Origin: Amblyomma americanum
Lineage: Eukaryota > Arthropoda > Arachnida > Ixodida > Ixodidae
Direction of reading: 5' to 3'
Length of the DNA stretch: 64,000 bases
NCBI RefSeq assembly: GCF_052857255.1
Contig: NC_135506.1
Location: forward strand, 77,023,056-77,087,055
Shown here: piece by piece, positions 10,321 through 20,882 of the stretch
Layout of the letters: every line of letters starts with the position of its first letter
Numbering within the stretch: the stretch's first letter is position 1
Translations under genes and position numbers: made by a program
Notes under the pieces: generated by a model
Database searches by the model: none
Seen by the model: only the letters and a program-made list of their open reading frames with translations
What the model was told of the DNA's origin: nothing

Positions 10321-13300
10321 CTGTTAGGTGAAGCGAGAAAAATGTCTGTCTGCAAAAAGCCCAGTAAAATTTCTTTATTTCAAAGTAATCAGGACCTCAC
10401 AAATATTCTAATTAAGAGGGTTTTCGATTTAACCAAGGACAGCCAAAAAATTCACAGGGACACCTAATTAAATAACGTGTTGGCCAAGCTACAGTATTAG
10501 AAGATGTTCATGCCTTTACCGGAGGTGACGTCATTTTCCTCCAGTCAGCTAGCAAAGTTCATGACTGACGACACATTTTCTTTCCGATGATTTTCTTTCT
10601 AATGCCACTGCATTAAAATAGGACCCAGGCAAAATATTTTACTGTGGGAATGCATCATCCTTATTGGACAAACTTTGCAATTACTTGAAGTAATTGGAGA
10701 CATTGGTAACCTAACCCTCTAACCATGGCACACCACACAAGGAAACTGTGCAGGCCAGCGTGGCACACAGTCAGCCGGTCACCGACAAGGAACAAGAAAA
10801 AACTAGAATTCCGCTGTTATGTTCTTGGATGCTGCATTTTCCTGGCTGCTACGTCTTCGTGAGCCAGTCCTGTCCAAGCTTCCATAGAAACCCGTGCAAC
10901 AGAAACTTGGCTGTTACATTGTAACTGTGGCAGCTTTCCCACATGCTACGTCACGAATGTCATTTCAAGGTAGTGGTTCATCCCGTGCCAGCATTCTGAC
11001 AGCCAACAATCGGGGCGCACAGAATGGCAATGGAGCCAAAGAGGTACTCTATACTCAATAGCAGGTTGGCCGTCACCATGTTCGGCGACCTGCGGCATGT
11101 TGCACCTATGTCAATGCTGAGCACACTCACAGTCAGCGTGAAGCTTGTCATGAGAGCTGGTGCAGCTTCATCACTGTTGAGACACGAGCACAAACTAATG
11201 AAGGCGCGAAAACAAAACTATGCCACAGCAAACGCCGCCCTGGCAAGGCTGTACGACGTGCAGTTGTGCGGGTAGGTGCCGTGGTGCTTTTCTGACGTCC
11301 GCCTTTTCCCTGTCACTAGGAGCTTAACAATGCAATTTCTAGGTTCCAACAGACAAGTATTGCGTAGGATTGAAGCGGCCGCCACAAAAACGACGCAGAA
11401 GAAGCACACAAGTGAATTAACTTTGCCCATACTCTGTGCCCGCACCCCAGATCTTCGAAATAACCATGTTGATGCAGGCCACCAGACCTGATTATTTGGT
11501 AAAATTTACAATAGAAATTATGCGGCCACAATAATTCCTAGAATTATCTGGGATAGAATTATCTGGCACAGAATTACCAAGCCTCAAACCGAAACAGAAG
11601 TGCTAGCGCACTTAATTCAAATTTGGACTAGCCATGCTAAATCGTCCGTCATTTTTTAAAATGTTTCTCTTAGTTTCCGGACCTCCATACAGTAGGCACA
11701 GTGCACTGCACGCTGCAGCATGTTTGCTTTTGCATCTGAACCTTGTTTCATCAGTGGCAGAGCAGCCACTGAACACGAAGCGAATGAAAGCAGTCACTGT
11801 CAGTTGTCTGTTTTTGTGTGACATGCCTGGATGAGGAGGTCTAAGACCCTAATTAGTATATGTTAATTTGCCAAATGCATATTTCCTTCCAGGTCAAATA
11901 TTTACCTGACCCTCATAACCCCTTAAATTAAAGCAGTACAAAAAATTCAGAATGTGCAGAAAACTATCAACCCCTTTCTCCAAAGGTGCTTCGCAACTGA
12001 AATGTGAATTGGGCCTTTTTTTTTGCATGAATTTAACCTTTCGATTTCAGCTGTGTTTAGAGAGTCCAAAAAAATCTGTCAGTGACTGAAATAAGACACA
12101 GGGCACCTGTTACTGCTCACTGATTTATTGATTAACTGGTGACTTTCTGCATACACTGTAGACGATCAGACAAACTGTCAGAATTAACTAGGCCAGTGCA
12201 AACACCACATTTACTCAAATGTAATGAAAGTTTTTTTCCAAGATTTTCTGTCCCTTAAAGTTCACCCTCATGTTGAAACCAAACACCGTGATTTGACTGC
12301 CCTAAAGCAGTGTTGCGGTGCAGCCATTGTGAAGAAATCGCAACTAGGTTTTGGATTCCACAGTTTTGGGGTATTACGTCTGTTGGCAACATGAGTACCA
12401 TGAAAGCCAAGTCCAAGTCTATCCAAAAGTCAAAACGTCACCCTTTGTGTTCATTGGGATACCGTGCCTTTCACGTTGTGGCGTCATGTTCTTTAAATGC
12501 GGGACCGTACGCATCGCACATCAATCACCACTCCGTGCAAGGCGCGGAGGGGGCACCCATCTGCATGTGCCTTGTGCTAGCTTACTGAGGTGGGCGCACT
12601 GTCCCGCTTGTTTAGCGAATTTCACGCTGACAACAGCTGCGACAGCCGCAGTCAGCCCAGGCTCGTCCCGCAGAGGACAAGAGAGCTGCGCATCCTCTGG
12701 TGCATGCTGCCGTGCCGGTTCCAGCATGTGCGCACTGAGGGTAGCGCAGGCTCAGGCACCTGGCAGGTACAGCTCTTAAGCTCTGGGCACTGTGTGCATG
12801 CGCAGACTGGCTCTAACACACGTGCAGGCGTGCAGGCATGCTATGCACATCCTTAGGAAGTGTTCATCGAGTTAGGCTATGGCAACGCGCACGATGCTAT
12901 CCCAGAGGAAGCATGATGAACTGAAACCACACCAAGCAAGGATTTTAGAAACAATACTCGCAAGCAATAAATACTTGAAGAATTCAAATACCAACATTCG
13001 GATCAAATCAAATATCGAATACTTTACTATTTGATTGAACATTTGAAATTACTGAATATTTGCTCATGTCTAGAAATAACCCCTTAGGCATTAATTATTG
13101 GGTGGGAGAAAATTTTCAAATTTTTTGAGAGAGCATACCAAGATTGTGCACTAAGAATTCCCAGCCTTTCGAACGATTACCTATGCCTTATCTCTAAGTA
13201 AACAGACCACTACATATTAGGCATTTTAAGCACACATGCTTGTGCAGAACAAGCAGTCAGGTGCATTCACTGGAATCATACCAGAGCTACCATAATACAA

Positions 13301-15579
13301 AGGGGCGTCCATCTTAAGGGGAGACATGGCTCTTCACAGCCGAAAATTAGAATAAAAAAAATCAAATTTTTTATATTTAGTTTTCGCTATCCTGAGATCT
13401 TTTCACAGCTATCTACATATTTTCCTTACAACACACTACCTAATTCGTGCGTTGTAGAATTCAAGATATGTGAATCCGGGCACTTAAATTGAGGTCAAAT
13501 CGCACTAAACATTGACTCCCAGCAGTTAGAGAAATATGCGCTGTGCTCGCAACATTTTGGCTTCGTTTGAAAGGCCGTGATTCAGGTTATTCCCATATTT
13601 CGGTTGGCGACAATAAGCAAACAATGGAAGCGGTAAACAAAGGTACAAAACTGTGCAAAACACGTACTGCTTATTGGTCTCCAAAATCACGTGACCAAAT
13701 TGACGACTTTTAGTTTGCTGGTGGCTTCAACCGCTTGCAACCCGGTGCGAGTTAGTCACACTGCGCTGTTCCACTGTCACGGCCGAGCTAGGTTTGTCAG
13801 TGCAAAATGAGGAATACATATTTTGAGATGTGCAACATCTTCAGCCTAAGAGGAAGCAAAAGATAGAGATCTGAAGCTGCTGGGCACACTGCATCATCGC
13901 AACCTGTTATCTACGATCAGCAACCAGCTCAGCACTCAGCACTACAGCGCTACAGCGAGGAGTGAGAACAGATCCTCTCAAGAGATTCCTGCTGCATACA
14001 GGCAGCATAATCGTGAGTGTGCAGATGAGGAAGTGATACCTAAGCAGCTTTTGTTGATAGCCAGCAAGGGCACGATAGATCGAGCCTTACAGCAATGCTA
14101 GTGGTGTGACGGCAGCGGTGGTCACAAACCGGCGTCCCGCAACGTGCGGAATCTCAAAGCTTGACGAAATAAACTTTGTTCTCAATCTTTTGAGGTGCAA
14201 GACAAGCGAAGAGCACAATTAATTACTTAGGGGTCGATAGCAATCACAGCATTGTTGTGAGATACACACATGCACACCTCTACTTTGGCAACAACTTCTG
14301 GGAAGTCATGATGCAAAGGCATTCATCTCTGGTACCAGCCTCCAGATCATGCCATTTCTTCTCCGGCAATTTCCTTGTTGCAAGCGCTATTACATCGAGC
14401 AGAAATGGTGGTACGCCCACCCCAGAAATAGCCAGAGCTCATTTCAGTGATTTTTAGTTGGCCTTGGTGGCACAAAAATATGCCAAAAATGTCTTTCCCC
14501 AATTTCTCACAACTGCCTTTCTGACACAATCATAATTTTAGAGGAGCAATATCTCCAGTTCTATAACAGCTATTACTATAATTCTATTTGTGAAAGAAAG
14601 ATAAATGCACAGACTCTGCAGTAATACTAACTTTAGACCACTAGATCATCAAGAAAATGCTCAAAATATATAATTTTCACCAGCCCCCAAAACGAGCTTT
14701 CTTCAAGTTTGACCAGTTGAAACTTTCTTCCAAATCGCCCTAGGATGCTCAAATATGCCTTACTGCACTCCTAATGACCTTAGATTATTTATAAATAGAA
14801 ATGTTCTTCGTAAAATCTCATGTTTGTTAACCAAGCTTCCACCAAAGAAAGACATGCTTTCCTTGATCTATGTACAAGTGACTGCTGCAGGAGAAAAACA
14901 ATTGCAGTTTTGGAATCAGCACATGAAAATGCACGGACAGTAAAAATTTGGTGTAAATCTGTCCATAAATTAAAAGAAAAATGTGTCTAAGAGAGGTTCC
15001 CCTTTTAAAAACGATTTTCCGCATTCAACTGGTACACCTGGCTCGAGATGCTTCTAGGCAAAGTTTTCCAGATTTAAAGGTGCCCTGCAACGTAAATCAA
15101 GCATGAGGTCTTCATCCTCTGTTAGCAAAGTAAAAGACACTGTGACGCCTGAATGCCCAAGGAGATCAGATATGCACATTTCGAGCCAATGGTGTCACAA
15201 CGTAGTGGCGATTTTTGGCCGCAGTAATCCAGATTGGGCACTGTCTTTCTGACCGGCTGGGCATCCAGTTTGAACCTAGTTGCTTTATACTCGCAAAATG
15301 GATCCAAAATATTATGTCTCCGAGTGCTGCAAGGTTTTCACATGCCACAGAAACTTATTCTCAGTGAAAGCGAACAGAAACTGACAAGAATAACGCTTAG
15401 GGAAACAGTTTCCATTTTGCTTCAAACTTCCTTGGAGACAAACACTGTTTTTCAAACCACTGTTTTTCAAGGCAGCAAAAAAAAAAAAGAAGGAAGAAAA
15501 GCCAGTGACACAACCTGCCCACAAATGTGAAGGGAGAAGCCGGACAGGAGGTGAGGTTGGAGAGGATGAGCTTCCTTTG
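10321..15579. other. long intron-like interval without recognised genes
   Basis: This interval lies between helicase exons. It is AT-rich with scattered repeat debris. At about 13314 the sequence TTAAGGGGAGACATGGCTCTT resembles one end of a piggyBac-type MITE (compare 27750 and 34630). AT-rich ATTCGAATA-type sequence at 12960-13070 resembles hAT subterminal DNA. Short frames, such as 10978-11193 minus and 12351-12779 plus, have no recognisable domain or splice context. Confidence 0.5.
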
Positions 15580-16035
15580 TAGACTTAGTGACCTCGTTTA
15601 TGTGTAAAGTCCCACATGTATGCAAAACCACTAGATTAACAGTGAGAACTACTGCAAAAGTTGCCACTGAACCCGACACAAACGATATTGCACCGTGTTC
15701 CAGCCAAAACAAGCGCCTGCACTCTGCAAAACATCACACAAAGAACCGCAGTCTTTCTAGTCCAAATAAATATGGCCACGCACACTTACCGCTAACATAC
15801 CACCTCTCCGTAATCTGCTAGTTGCCGAAGCGCTGCCAGCACAAAGTCGTCCTGGCGAGTGTGGCTGCCCGCTGGCAGCCCAAAACCCAGAAAAAAAACG
15901 GCCGTGGCTTAGCTTGGTTAAGCCTGGTGATTGCGAAGCAATAGTGTGTTATTCTCGAATCAGCTGGTAGTATGGCTGGTGGTAGTCTTGGGTTATGCTA
16001 GTGTTACAGCTTACAGTGAATCATCTAAGAGGAAG

Positions 16036-16551
16036 TCACCCGTCGAATCCGTGTATGCCGATAAACATTTCCCTCACCAGCATGCCCATTACAAAATCTT
16101 CCAGTATCGATTGGCCGACGGTGCGGTAACACTCCATTTTCTCCGCATCGTAAGATATGCCCACTCGGTGCTTGCAGTAGCGTTCGTTAAAGTACGGTAG
16201 CGTTACGCCATAATAAATGTTGGGGTTATTGTCCCCATCTAAAATGCGATACAGATTGTTGTACGTCTCCTCGTCGTCTTCACGATGCATTAGCGGTAGC
16301 TTGTATGTTTCAGCCACGTTGTAGATGGCCAAGTTGTCTGCATAACAACCCCATCGTTCGTCGGTCATCTTAAGTTTGCCCCACTTGTGCATCTGTGTGT
16401 CCGGCGTGTCGCTGGTTGCCCCGGGGTCCGGCAGTAGACCCATCTTGCATCTTACAATGTCATTCTTGTAGCGCGGTACGCGCTCGTACGCGTCGCCTAT
16501 AGAGACCTCGTCCAGGTAGCAAAACACGTTTTTATTGTTTTTGTTGAACAT
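16036..16551 (-). CDS. PIF-0/P74-like viral envelope protein fragment (endogenous viral element candidate)
   Basis: This is an uninterrupted 171-codon frame with no recognisable cellular domain. It has five cysteines (residues 11, 35, 69, 126, 141). The order of motifs is CYLDE near residue 11, RWGCYADN near 67-72, and FNERYCKHR near 121-129, followed by a cysteine and a hydrophobic GQSILEDFVMGMLV segment near 146-159. This order, especially the FNE.YC ... C ... G..V-G pattern, is what I associate with part of the PIF-0 (P74) per os infectivity factors of baculo-, nudi- and related large DNA viruses. The normal protein is several times longer, so this is at most a fragment. The same frame stays open about 60 bp upstream of the ATG. 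Its expression is unknown. Absence of stops suggests recent capture or constraint. Alternative: an unrelated cysteine-rich tick ORF. Confidence 0.45.
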   Translation of the reverse strand: MFNKNNKNVFCYLDEVSIGDAYERVPRYKNDIVRCKMGLLPDPGATSDTPDTQMHKWGKLKMTDERWGCYADNLAIYNVAETYKLPLMHREDDEETYNNLYRILDGDNNPNIYYGVTLPYFNERYCKHRVGISYDAEKMECYRTVGQSILEDFVMGMLVREMFIGIHGFDG

Positions 16552-16568
16552 GGTTCGAGTAGACCGCT

Positions 16569-17171
16569 TTATGGGGTTGAGCGGCGTCTTTGACGGATCG
16601 ACGTAAGTTTGTCCCTATGCCACAACCGGTCACACACTGTACACGCATAGCCGAACGGGTTGTTAGTAAAGCGTCTGTTGAATTCACGCGTTGCCGTCTC
16701 AAACTCCTTTACTCTTCTCGCATGTTCTTCACATCGTTCTACTGCAATGTGTCCTTCAGGTTGAGTCGGGCCAGCCTTGGTGAGAGATTTCTCCTGTCTT
16801 TTCTTCGAATGCTCTTGTCTCTGCTGAGGTGTTTCTTCTGCATGCTGTTTTCTTCGCTTTTCGTTTTCCTTCTCTCGAAACGCACGTTCCTTCTCGAGCC
16901 GCTGCTGCCGCTGTTCCGGGGTTTCTTGAACACGCCTCTGCCGTTTAGTCGCGTTCCAGCGTTCTGAACTAGTAGAAGGAGACTCACTGTCGGGCAAACT
17001 CATATTTTTTTCCTTTGCTTCTGCTGTTTCCACAGAGGAGGTTGCACGTTGTCGCCGAGCTGCATACTGGGCACGCCGCTTAGAAAGTCGTTCTCGTTCT
17101 TCTTCCGTCTCCGTAGCTCGCTGATGCTTCCTCTTTGCATTCTGCCGAGCTGCCTTGTTCGTAGGCACCAT
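16569..17171 (-). CDS. Helitron-type N-terminal protein: basic coiled coil plus C-rich motif
   Basis: The 200-residue frame is very rich in Arg, Lys, Glu and Gln. It begins with a basic segment (RLSKRRAQYAARRQRA near 28-43) and has repeated ETPEQRQ-type heptads near 83 and 112. It ends with NPFGYACTVCDRLWHRD near 172-188. The C-x2-C-DRLW motif is characteristic of the region upstream of the Helitron-like N-terminal domain in arthropod Helitrons. The Rep and helicase domains needed for rolling-circle transposition do not follow. After LTSI the sequence diverges, and the frame ends 17 bp before the ATG of the viral-like ORF. Both ORFs are on the same strand inside the 15930-17477 insertion. The motif is visible; the family is inferred. 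Confidence 0.5.
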   Translation of the reverse strand: MVPTNKAARQNAKRKHQRATETEEERERLSKRRAQYAARRQRATSSVETAEAKEKNMSLPDSESPSTSSERWNATKRQRRVQETPEQRQQRLEKERAFREKENEKRRKQHAEETPQQRQEHSKKRQEKSLTKAGPTQPEGHIAVERCEEHARRVKEFETATREFNRRFTNNPFGYACTVCDRLWHRDKLTSIRQRRRSTP

Positions 17172-17703
17172 CGTAACCTCTGGCTGTATGACTGCCTTGG
17201 CGAGAGGAGCGGAGCTGTTTTATACAGCTGGTGTGACATCACTCTGACCGTAGCGCCCCTGGTGAGAGGAGCGGGAGTTAGGCCGCCGTTGGTGGCTACC
17301 GCCTCGCCTCGCGACGGCGTGAGATGGGGCCCCGTTTTTACACAGCTGGTGTGACATCACTCTAGGTCACGTGGTATGACGTCACGCAGCGAGGTCACGC
17401 TAAAGGTCAATGGTGCCTACCACCGCCTCGCCACGGAACGGGCTGAAGTGCGACCTGAAGTAGTATTGCTTCGCAATAAAACAAACGCGTTCTGGGCAGC
17501 CACCGGAAGTGCACGGAGCAGCCCAAGAAAATCAAGCGCCTGGCTGTGCCCTCTGGCAGCCTGCAGGCAGCCTGCGGGCAGCCAGAGGCGGATAATCGAA
17601 GAGGCCCACTTAAGCGCATCCACATCTGTGGAGATTAGAGCCCGTACACAAGGGTTAGACATTGTTCAGGCTATAGAGAATAAACGAGTGTAGAGACACC
17701 CAC

Positions 17704-17931
17704 CCTGAGGTTGCAGTTCAGCTCCAGCACCCCCTGGAGGAGCACCAGCAGGAAGTCGGTGCAGACGTCCCTTTCATGCACCTCATCCACAATGACGTGC
17801 GAGATGCCGCGCAGCTTTGGACTGCCCTTGAGGTGCTCCAGGAGGATGCCCACAGTGCAGAAGAGCAAGCCCCCGTGGCTCGACAACAGCTGTTTGGAAA
17901 TCCACACTTGGAAGCCCACCGTCTCGCCCAG
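17704..17931 (-). pseudogene. DHX30: DHX30-like helicase, exon with DEVH box
   Basis: This 228-bp exon (76 codons) follows a TTGCAG acceptor before 17931 and ends at AGG|GTGGGT after 17704. It encodes GETVGFQV, GGLLFCTVGILLEHL and SHVIVDEVHERDVCTDFLLVLL. The DEVH box is motif II, which binds Mg-ATP, and FCTVG...L belongs to motif Ib. The run closely matches the DHX30 subgroup. Phase is 0 at both ends, so it joins exactly to 22529-22736 upstream and 10162-10320 downstream. Several positions where I would expect arginine are Trp, Glu or Gln (QVW, LLEHL, LLQGV), as loss of CpG-containing Arg codons might give. That is suggestive only, since no intact tick copy is at hand. Confidence 0.82.
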
Positions 17932-17970
17932 CTGCAAGGCAATAAACGCACTGCACTTGTAGGGGATGGC

Positions 17971-18200
17971 TTTACTGGGTTTAACATCCCAAAGTGACTC
18001 GGGCTATGAGGGACGCCATTGTTGAGGGCTCTGGAATATAATTTCGGCCACCTGGGATTCTTTAACGCGCACTGATATCGCACAGTACACGGGCCTCTAG
18101 AATTTTGCCTCCATCAAAATGCGGCCACCGCGGCTGCCTTCACACCCGCACGTTTCAGGTCAACAGCCGAGCGCCATAACCACTGAGCTACCGCAGAGGA
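17971..18200 (-). repeat. Ruka-like tRNA-derived SINE
   Basis: This is a nearly full reverse-orientation copy: GGTTTAACATCCCAAAG, GGCTATGAGGGACGCC, GTACACGGGCCTCTAG and the tRNA-like head read backwards (GAGCGCCATAACCACTGAGC). It lies 40 bp upstream of helicase exon 17704-17931. Confidence 0.8.
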
Positions 18201-18423
18201 GCACTTGAAGGATATGTGACACCATGAAGTCAGGAGACAAAATCGCCATTGCCGATTTCACAAACAGCTTCAATAAATAAAAATTTTATTTGACATAAAC
18301 TGCACACAAAATGTTGAATAATTATCTTGATCCAAAGCCGGGCTGTCACGGCTGGTGATGTATCCAGTGCAAAACTTTCACACTTTTACTAAACATTTGG
18401 ATAAGCAAGAAAATGATAAGATG

Positions 18424-18522
18424 TGGGGTTTAATGTCATGATGACACCTAAGCTGTGAGGGATACCGAAGTGGAAGGCTCCGAATTAACTTAGACCACCT
18501 GTGGTTCCTTAATGTGCCTGAC
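18424..18522 (-). repeat. Ruka-like SINE fragment
   Basis: This diverged body fragment (GTTTAATGTC, GCTGTGAGGGATACCG, AGACCACCTGTGGTTCC) lacks the tRNA-like head. It stops about 30 bp short of the hAT element. Confidence 0.6.
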
Positions 18523-18553
18523 GTTGCAAAACTTCTGTTTCATTACTAAAAAT

Positions 18554-20874
18554 TAGGCTTGTGCGAATATTCAATATTTTCGAATAATGCGATATTCGAT
18601 ATTAGCTTCGATTCGAATTTTGCTATTCAGAAATTTCGAACTATTCGTCTCAAACGAATAGCCGCATGCGGCAGGAGAAGGCGTTTTCGGAAGTTTCGGT
18701 TTTTAATACAGTAATACTTCTTCCAATCCAATCCAATCCAAACCAAGCCAGCAAAGCTCAGAACAAAGGCATACAAAAACGCATCTTGTCAGTGTGGCAG
18801 CATGTGGTGGTGTGGTCGATTGCATTTAGTGGGCGACTCTGTCTCTGCCACGGCGGCATTGGACCACTTCAGAAAGCACCATGGGGGACTTGCATGTGGC
18901 CAGCAATCCGATTTGGACCTTTTTGTAAAGATTCCACCGGGAACCGAAGCTCGATGTTTTAAATGCAAGGCAGTCCTGAAGACCACGACAAGTATGACAA
19001 CAACCCTAGCAACACATTTAAAGAGGAACCCTGACTTGCACAAGGACTACCAAGAGAAGTGGGACGCACACGAAGGCCTTCCAAGCTCAGGGGGGCAAGC
19101 AAGGCAAGTGGTCAACAACCATCCACAGCCAACTGTTTCAAGCCGAAAATGAAGGCGTTGGCCCCAAAAGCCCAACAGATGACGAAAATGATAGCTCGCT
19201 TCGTAACTCATGGTATGCACCCCTACAACATTGTCGAAGAACTGGGTTTCCTCGACATGATGAAGTTCGCAATGCCGGATTATGGCGTGCCATCTCAGAC
19301 AATGTTCTCGAGAGCGATTAATCCGGACTTCTACGCATCAAGCAAAGAGAAGGTGAAAAAGAAGCTCGGGGACATTTTTGTAAGTGGAGTGGAGTCGCTT
19401 TCAATCACAGCTGATGGTTGGACATCGTGGGCAAATGACAGCTACGTTTGTGTAACTTGTCACGTCATGGACAGGGACTTCATGCAACACGTGCATGCAT
19501 TGGCTTGCATAGAGATGACGAACTCTCACACTGCAGAAAACCTGGAGCTATTTATCACAGGTGTCATCGAGGAGTCGGAACTTCCGGCCCACGATATTGT
19601 GCCAATCTTCGTCATTACAGATAATGAAAGGAACTTTACTTCTGCAGTAGCGCGGCCATCCTGGAGTGGTGTGCAGTGTTTCGAACACACCCTTCAGATG
19701 TGTATCACTGATGCCAAAAGAGAAGTGTCAGGGTTTTTGCAGTTCTGTGCTAAGGCCTGAGCGATTGTGGCTAGATACAAACGAAGTCCCAAGGTCTGAG
19801 GACGGCTTCAGGAAATTCAGAGAAACATGCAGCTGGACCCTCTCGAGGTTATACAAGACGTCCCGACACGATGGAACAGTGAGCATGCCATGATGGCCAG
19901 ACTCGTGAAGCTCCGTACAGTCATCACTGTAGAACTTTCAGAATCTGATGCAGTTCCAAACTTGAACGCAAGTGAGTGGAAGCTTATGAATGCAGCAGTG
20001 CACATCTTGAAGCCACTTGACCATGCCACAACTGAACTGTCAGGGGACAGATATCACACGCTGTCACAAGTCATTCCCATGTTGCAGTGTACCAAGGTGG
20101 TTCTAGCTGAACATGTTTCCGAAGGTGGTGAGGCAGCATTGCTTGCCTCAAGCCTTTGCGTAGCATCAAGACGAGGTTACCTGATATCAAGATGTCATGC
20201 CTTCATGCATTGTCAATGTTGGTCAATCCTAGATAAAAAGATGTCTGTTATGCTGAACGACCCGCAAAGTAATGGGCGTTCACTCTACTCACAACGGCAG
20301 CAGAAGGGACTGTGCCAGTTGATCAACATGGTACAGCAACAAGTGAGAACAGCACCTGCTCTGCAGACCAATCACGGGGATCTATGTGGAGTGCTTTTAC
20401 ACACTTCAGCTTGCGTGCACATCATCAGTCAAGCCGTACAATCTCGGATGAGGTTGCTGGGTATTTGAAGGCCTCCTTCTTTCCCGGTTCCAAGACCCCC
20501 TTGTGTGGTGGAAAAGCAAGGGCAGCCAACTTTACCCAACCCTGGTTGCAGCTGCCCGTAGGTACCTTCCGATACCAGCCACCCAGACGAGAAGTGAAAG
20601 ACTTTTTTTGACTGCAGGAGCCGTTGTAAGCTGCAGAAGGGAGCACCTCAAACACCAGCATGCGGAACAGCCAGTGTTTTTGCACGAAAATTTGTAGACT
20701 TTCGTAAATAATCAAGTTGTTTACTTTCCTTGAATAAATCCCAGACCTTAGCCTTCGGCCTTTTTTTTTTTTACTTGCTACTATTCGAAGTATTCGCTTC
20801 GAAATTATTAGAGAATAATTGATATTTGCTTCGAATTCACTTCGAACGAAAAAAGCACTATTTGCACAAGCCTA
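18554..20874 (+). mobile_element. complete hAT DNA transposon, 2.32 kb
   Basis: The terminal repeats are TAGGCTTGTGCGAATATT at the left and its near-inverse (TATTTGCACAAGCCTA) at the right. The 8-bp direct repeat CTAAAAAT lies immediately outside both ends (18546-18553 and 20875-20882), as expected for hAT insertion. The interior holds one degenerate transposase gene in plus orientation. Both ends are rich in ATTCGAA-type motifs that could bind transposase. Confidence 0.92.
18802..20697 (+). pseudogene. hAT transposase (BED zinc finger), broken
   Basis: The product has an N-terminal BED-type zinc finger (C-F-K-C ... T-H-L-K-R, about 18955-19030). The catalytic core carries SITADGWTSWANDSYVC near 19400 and the FVITDN segment near 19610. 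PTRWNSEHAMMARLVKLR (19865-19920) is a strong hAT signature. The C-terminal dimerisation region includes YLPIPATQTRSERLFLTAG near 20565-20620. It would cut and paste the element through its terminal repeats. A frameshift between 19060 and 19150 and in-frame TGA codons near 19758 and 19797 break the core. A further shift near 20450 precedes the dimerisation domain. The frame ends at 20697. The closest relatives are probably the ZBED-like Ac/hobo group. Confidence 0.85.
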
Positions 20875-20882
20875 CTAAAAAT

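Larger units (their letters stand above)
15930..17477. mobile_element. Helitron-like insertion carrying two minus-strand ORFs
   Basis: The inserted segment is bracketed by short inverted copies of a self-complementary motif: ATTGCGAAGCAATA at 15930-15943 and, inverted, TATTGCTTCGCAAT at 17464-17477. Such subterminal hairpin repeats occur in Helentron-type rolling-circle elements. One of the two ORFs has the cysteine motif found near the N terminus of Helitron proteins. A duplicated segment, CAGCTGGTGTGACATCACTCT, occurs near 17226 and 17344, upstream of the ORFs as read on the minus strand. About 30 bp (15900-15929) between the interrupted repeat and the left hairpin may also belong to the insertion. 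No helicase domain is present, so the unit is non-autonomous. Helitron class is an inference. Confidence 0.5.
15580..17607. mobile_element. 979-bp inverted-repeat element, copy 2, split by an insertion
   Basis: Read on the minus strand, 17607-17480 matches 6828-6955 and 15900-15580 continues the match through 7.30 kb of copy 1. Shared blocks include GGCTGCCAGCGGGCAGCCA, CAACTAGCAGA..ACGGAGAGGTGGT, CTAGAA.GAC.GCGGTTCTT and GATGTTTTGC. Between the halves is a 1.55-kb sequence absent from copy 1, so copy 1 shows the empty site. The far end of copy 2, toward 15.1 kb, is too diverged to place. Confidence 0.6.

Noticed and set aside
10978..11193. Hydrophobic minus-strand frame that looked like part of a membrane transporter
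   Set aside because: Only 71 codons, no splice sites or second segment in support, and no conserved transporter motif.
13314..15008. Possible 1.7-kb piggyBac MITE between TTAAGGGG and CCCCTTTTAA
   Set aside because: The right end has two extra bases before TTAA and no further inverted match, so the pairing is not supported.
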